Below the pieces are notes generated by a model. The model was not told the DNA's origin, did no database searches, and saw only the letters and a program-made list of their open reading frames with translations. From Fidelibacterota bacterium (GTDB lineage: Bacteria > Fidelibacterota > Marinisomatia > Marinisomatales > TCS55), in NCBI GenBank assembly GCA_002701875.1, contig NZWI01000020.1:5288-13535 (forward strand): a stretch of 8,248 bases of DNA, written 5' to 3'. Positions within the stretch are counted from its first letter, which is position 1; the number at the start of each line of letters is the position of its first letter. Below are positions 6,464 to 8,248 of the stretch, piece after piece. A program made the position numbers and the translations under genes.

Positions 6464-7629
6464 TTACCCAATAATCTTCCAACATCATTTACAATTACTG
6501 TTATCATCAACATAAGAATTAGTAGCATCCCAACTTGTTGAATCCCCATCCTCATTTTAAGAGTAAGTGGTTTTCTTATAATGCCTTCAATAAGAGTAAT
6601 AAATATATGCCCACCATCCAAACCAGGGATAGGTAGTATATTTATAAATGCAATGTTACAACTAATAAGAGCCATAAGAGTTAAAAATGGAACCCAACCA
6701 GCTTCAGCTGTTTGGCCAGCTAATTGTGCTATCAAAATGGGGCCCCCTAATTCTTTCATCGATGCCTGGCCAGAAGTAAGCATTTTTATTGTTAAAATTG
6801 CCATCCCAAACCCTCGGACTGTTGCTGTAGCACCCATGTTCATACTTTCAATTAAATTAACAGGTACATTTTGATATTTTGGATAAATTCCAATTATTCC
6901 AATTGTATCTCCATTAGAAGGATTGATTTGAAAAGTAGATTCTAATAAGATATTTGATTTTGTTGAACCACGTTGATAAATAATATCTATATTTTGGTTT
7001 GGTCTTTCATGAATTTCCTTGGTTAATTCACTCCAAGTTTTAATTGATTTACCATTAACTGCCTTAATAACATCTCCAGCTTTTAGTCCAGATTGATCTG
7101 CCGGCATATTTTCGATAACCTCATTAATAATAGGCATTTTTGAGGGAACAATCATCCCTGAATAATTAGATAAACCAGTAAAAATAATAAAAGCTAAAAT
7201 CAAATTCATTATGACCCCAGCGCTTTGAAACCATATTTGTTTCCATTTAGGTTTACTCATTAATTCATAGGGTTTGTTTTCATGCTTTGTATCCATACTT
7301 TCATCTATAATTCCTGCAACTTTTACATATCCACCAAATGGAATAATTGCTATACAGTATTCAGTAGCAGTCCCCTTACTACCAGGTCTTGCTATAATAG
7401 ATTTATAAATTGGTCCCCACTTGTACTTACCTGATTTATTTTTTTTATAAAAAAATAATTTGAATTCCCAAGCCCCTGGTATAGATGTAAAAGTCATAAG
7501 GCGCGGAGGAAAACCAACTGAAAAACGCTCTACTTTTACTCCAATGGACCGGGCTGCAAGATAGTGCCCTAACTCGTGTACAAAAACTATTACACCGAGT
7601 AGTATTATTGCTGCAAATAATGTTGTCAT
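6460..7629 (-). CDS. rseP: RseP-family site-2 zinc metalloprotease
   Basis: This inner-membrane intramembrane protease of the M50 family cleaves membrane-embedded substrates such as anti-sigma factors and leftover signal peptides. The 389-residue protein has H18-ELG-H22 (HExxH) in the first helix and a third zinc ligand D338 in ILPIPGLDGGH (331-341). It also has IPFGGYVK (96-103), the AGVIMNL segment in the second helix, and one PDZ domain (about 165-225, with ENMPADQSGLKAGDVIKAVNG). Helices lie near 4-26, 137-155, 310-332 and 365-386. E. coli RseP has two PDZ domains; one is common elsewhere. The stretch between HELGH and GGYVK is about 36 residues longer than in E. coli, with a lysine/tyrosine-rich insert near 46-87. 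The start lies 13 bases after dxr, and the stop overlaps the convergent DUF3108 gene. The substrate here is unknown. Confidence 0.95.
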   Translation of the reverse strand: MTTLFAAIILLGVIVFVHELGHYLAARSIGVKVERFSVGFPPRLMTFTSIPGAWEFKLFFYKKNKSGKYKWGPIYKSIIARPGSKGTATEYCIAIIPFGGYVKVAGIIDESMDTKHENKPYELMSKPKWKQIWFQSAGVIMNLILAFIIFTGLSNYSGMIVPSKMPIINEVIENMPADQSGLKAGDVIKAVNGKSIKTWSELTKEIHERPNQNIDIIYQRGSTKSNILLESTFQINPSNGDTIGIIGIYPKYQNVPVNLIESMNMGATATVRGFGMAILTIKMLTSGQASMKELGGPILIAQLAGQTAEAGWVPFLTLMALISCNIAFINILPIPGLDGGHIFITLIEGIIRKPLTLKMRMGIQQVGMLLILMLMITVIVNDVGRLLGN

Positions 7630-7631
7630 AA

Positions 7632-7638
7632 CTTCCCC
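7632..7638 (-). promoter_or_regulatory. Possible weak ribosome binding site of rseP
   Basis: The 13-base dxr-rseP gap reads, on the coding strand, TTATGGGGAAGTT just before the rseP ATG. GGGGAAG is the most purine-rich pre-start sequence in the window and could pair partly with an anti-Shine-Dalgarno tail. It sits only two bases from the start codon, however, which is shorter than the usual 5-9. It supports the chosen start but is weak. Confidence 0.25.
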
Positions 7639-7642
7639 ATAA

Positions 7643-8248
7643 TCAACTGTTTTTACTTACAAATTGTTTAACATAATTAGTTGTCCAAGTTTCCAAATAT
7701 AGCAAATCATCTAATGAAGGATTAGAAACCCAATCATGCTTTTCACATGCTTTTTCAATGATATAAGGTATATCCATAAATCCAATTTCTTTATTCAAAA
7801 AACGATAAACTGCTTGCTCATTTGCTACGTTTAAGACCGCTGGCATTGTTCCCTCTTTCTTTAAAGCTTCATATGCTAGTGCTATACATGGGAATTTATT
7901 TATATCTGGAGATTCAAAGTTTATTGAACCAAGTTTTAACAAATCTAGAGATTCCCATTCCCCAAAGTACCGATCTGGATATGTTAATGCATATTGAATA
8001 GGAATCTTCATATCAGGAACACCTAGCTGAGCTTTTACAGATTTATCCTTGAATTCAACCATAGAATGAATAATTGATTCTGGATGAATAATTATTTTTA
8101 TTTTATTTACATCTATACCGAAAAGCCATTTCGTTTCAATAACTTCAAGGCCCTTATTCATCATCGTGGCAGAATCAATAGTTATTTTATTACCCATTGA
8201 CCAATTTGGATGTTTGAGAGCTTCTTCCTTTTTAATATCTTTAAATTT
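7643..8248 (-). CDS. dxr: 1-deoxy-D-xylulose 5-phosphate reductoisomerase (5' end outside window)
   Basis: This is the first committed enzyme of the MEP isoprenoid pathway. It converts DXP to 2-C-methyl-D-erythritol 4-phosphate with NADPH and a divalent metal. The frame stays open to the right edge, giving 201 residues. The first visible residues, EEALKHPNWSMGNK, are conserved Dxr sequence upstream of an internal ATG at 8195-8197, so that ATG is not the real start and the NADPH-binding domain lies outside the window. The active-site block IDSATMMNKGLE supplies the conserved Ser, Asn, Lys and metal-binding Glu, followed by HPESIIHSMVEF (the flexible-loop histidine) and VLNVANEQAV. The C-terminal helical domain is complete. 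It ends in TGA 13 bases before rseP. The dxr-rseP linkage is widespread in bacteria, although cdsA does not lie between them as it does in E. coli. Confidence 0.97.
   Translation of the reverse strand, partial: KFKDIKKEEALKHPNWSMGNKITIDSATMMNKGLEVIETKWLFGIDVNKIKIIIHPESIIHSMVEFKDKSVKAQLGVPDMKIPIQYALTYPDRYFGEWESLDLLKLGSINFESPDINKFPCIALAYEALKKEGTMPAVLNVANEQAVYRFLNKEIGFMDIPYIIEKACEKHDWVSNPSLDDLLYLETWTTNYVKQFVSKNS

Noticed and set aside
6581..6874. Plus-strand open frame inside rseP
   Set aside because: It is antisense to conserved RseP sequence including the LDGGH motif; a chance shadow.
7626..7640. Four-codon mini-ORF (ATG GGG AAG TTA TGA on the minus strand) overlapping the rseP start as a leader peptide
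   Set aside because: It is far too short to judge and likely arises by chance in the 13-base gap; conservation would be needed.
8195..8197. Internal ATG as the start of dxr
   Set aside because: The frame continues open to the window edge and encodes conserved Dxr sequence (EEALKHPNWS) upstream, so the gene is cut by the window rather than starting here.
1..8248. Mobile element, CRISPR, toxin-antitoxin, phage defence, tRNA or riboswitch
   Set aside because: No repeats, terminal inverted repeats, transposase or nuclease motifs, tRNA-like cloverleaf or long noncoding stretch is visible. Nearly every base is in a recognised housekeeping gene.

Overview
The window is a compact, AT-rich (roughly two thirds A+T by eye) stretch of bacterial chromosome made almost entirely of housekeeping genes. 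Only about 80 of 8248 bases lie outside coding sequence, and the longest gap is 49 bases. A lipid A-type acyltransferase together with an RseP site-2 protease indicates a Gram-negative cell. Three clues point towards the Bacteroidota/Marinimicrobia side of bacteria: the near absence of Shine-Dalgarno sequences before plus-strand starts, a CoaE with a DAAMIYESG segment, and an RseP with AGVIMN rather than AGPxxN. The extreme compaction suits a streamlined marine bacterium such as a Candidatus Marinimicrobia (SAR406) lineage. That assignment is an inference and is not proven here. The standard genetic code fits, with TAA, TGA and TAG all used as stops.

Layout. Bases 2-6463 hold ten genes on the plus strand, packed head to tail like one operon. 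They are the C-terminal end of an alpha/beta hydrolase, then cdd, udk, tdk, nupC, adk, coaE, a LpxL/HtrB-family acyltransferase, tsaC and a DUF3108 protein. Junctions are overlaps of 1, 4 or 8 bases, a direct stop-start abutment, or gaps of 6-12 bases. The one exception is the 49-base gap between coaE and the acyltransferase, which could separate two transcription units. Bases 6460-8248 hold two minus-strand genes, dxr (5' part outside the window) followed by rseP. The convergent DUF3108 and rseP genes overlap by four bases at their stop codons.

Function. The first half is a coherent nucleoside salvage module. NupC imports nucleosides, Cdd deaminates cytidine and deoxycytidine, Udk makes UMP/CMP, Tdk makes dTMP/dUMP, and Adk balances adenine nucleotides. 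CoaE (last step of coenzyme A synthesis) follows, so four unrelated P-loop kinases lie within about 3.6 kb. The second half mixes envelope functions (acyltransferase, exported DUF3108 protein, RseP), tRNA modification (TsaC) and isoprenoid precursor synthesis (Dxr).

I found no RNA gene, mobile element, CRISPR array, phage gene or defence system. I see no convincing undescribed system. The points worth a second look are modest: an unusual insertion in RseP, divergent family motifs in NupC and TsaC, the terminator-free convergent overlap, and the SD-poor, almost gapless organisation.
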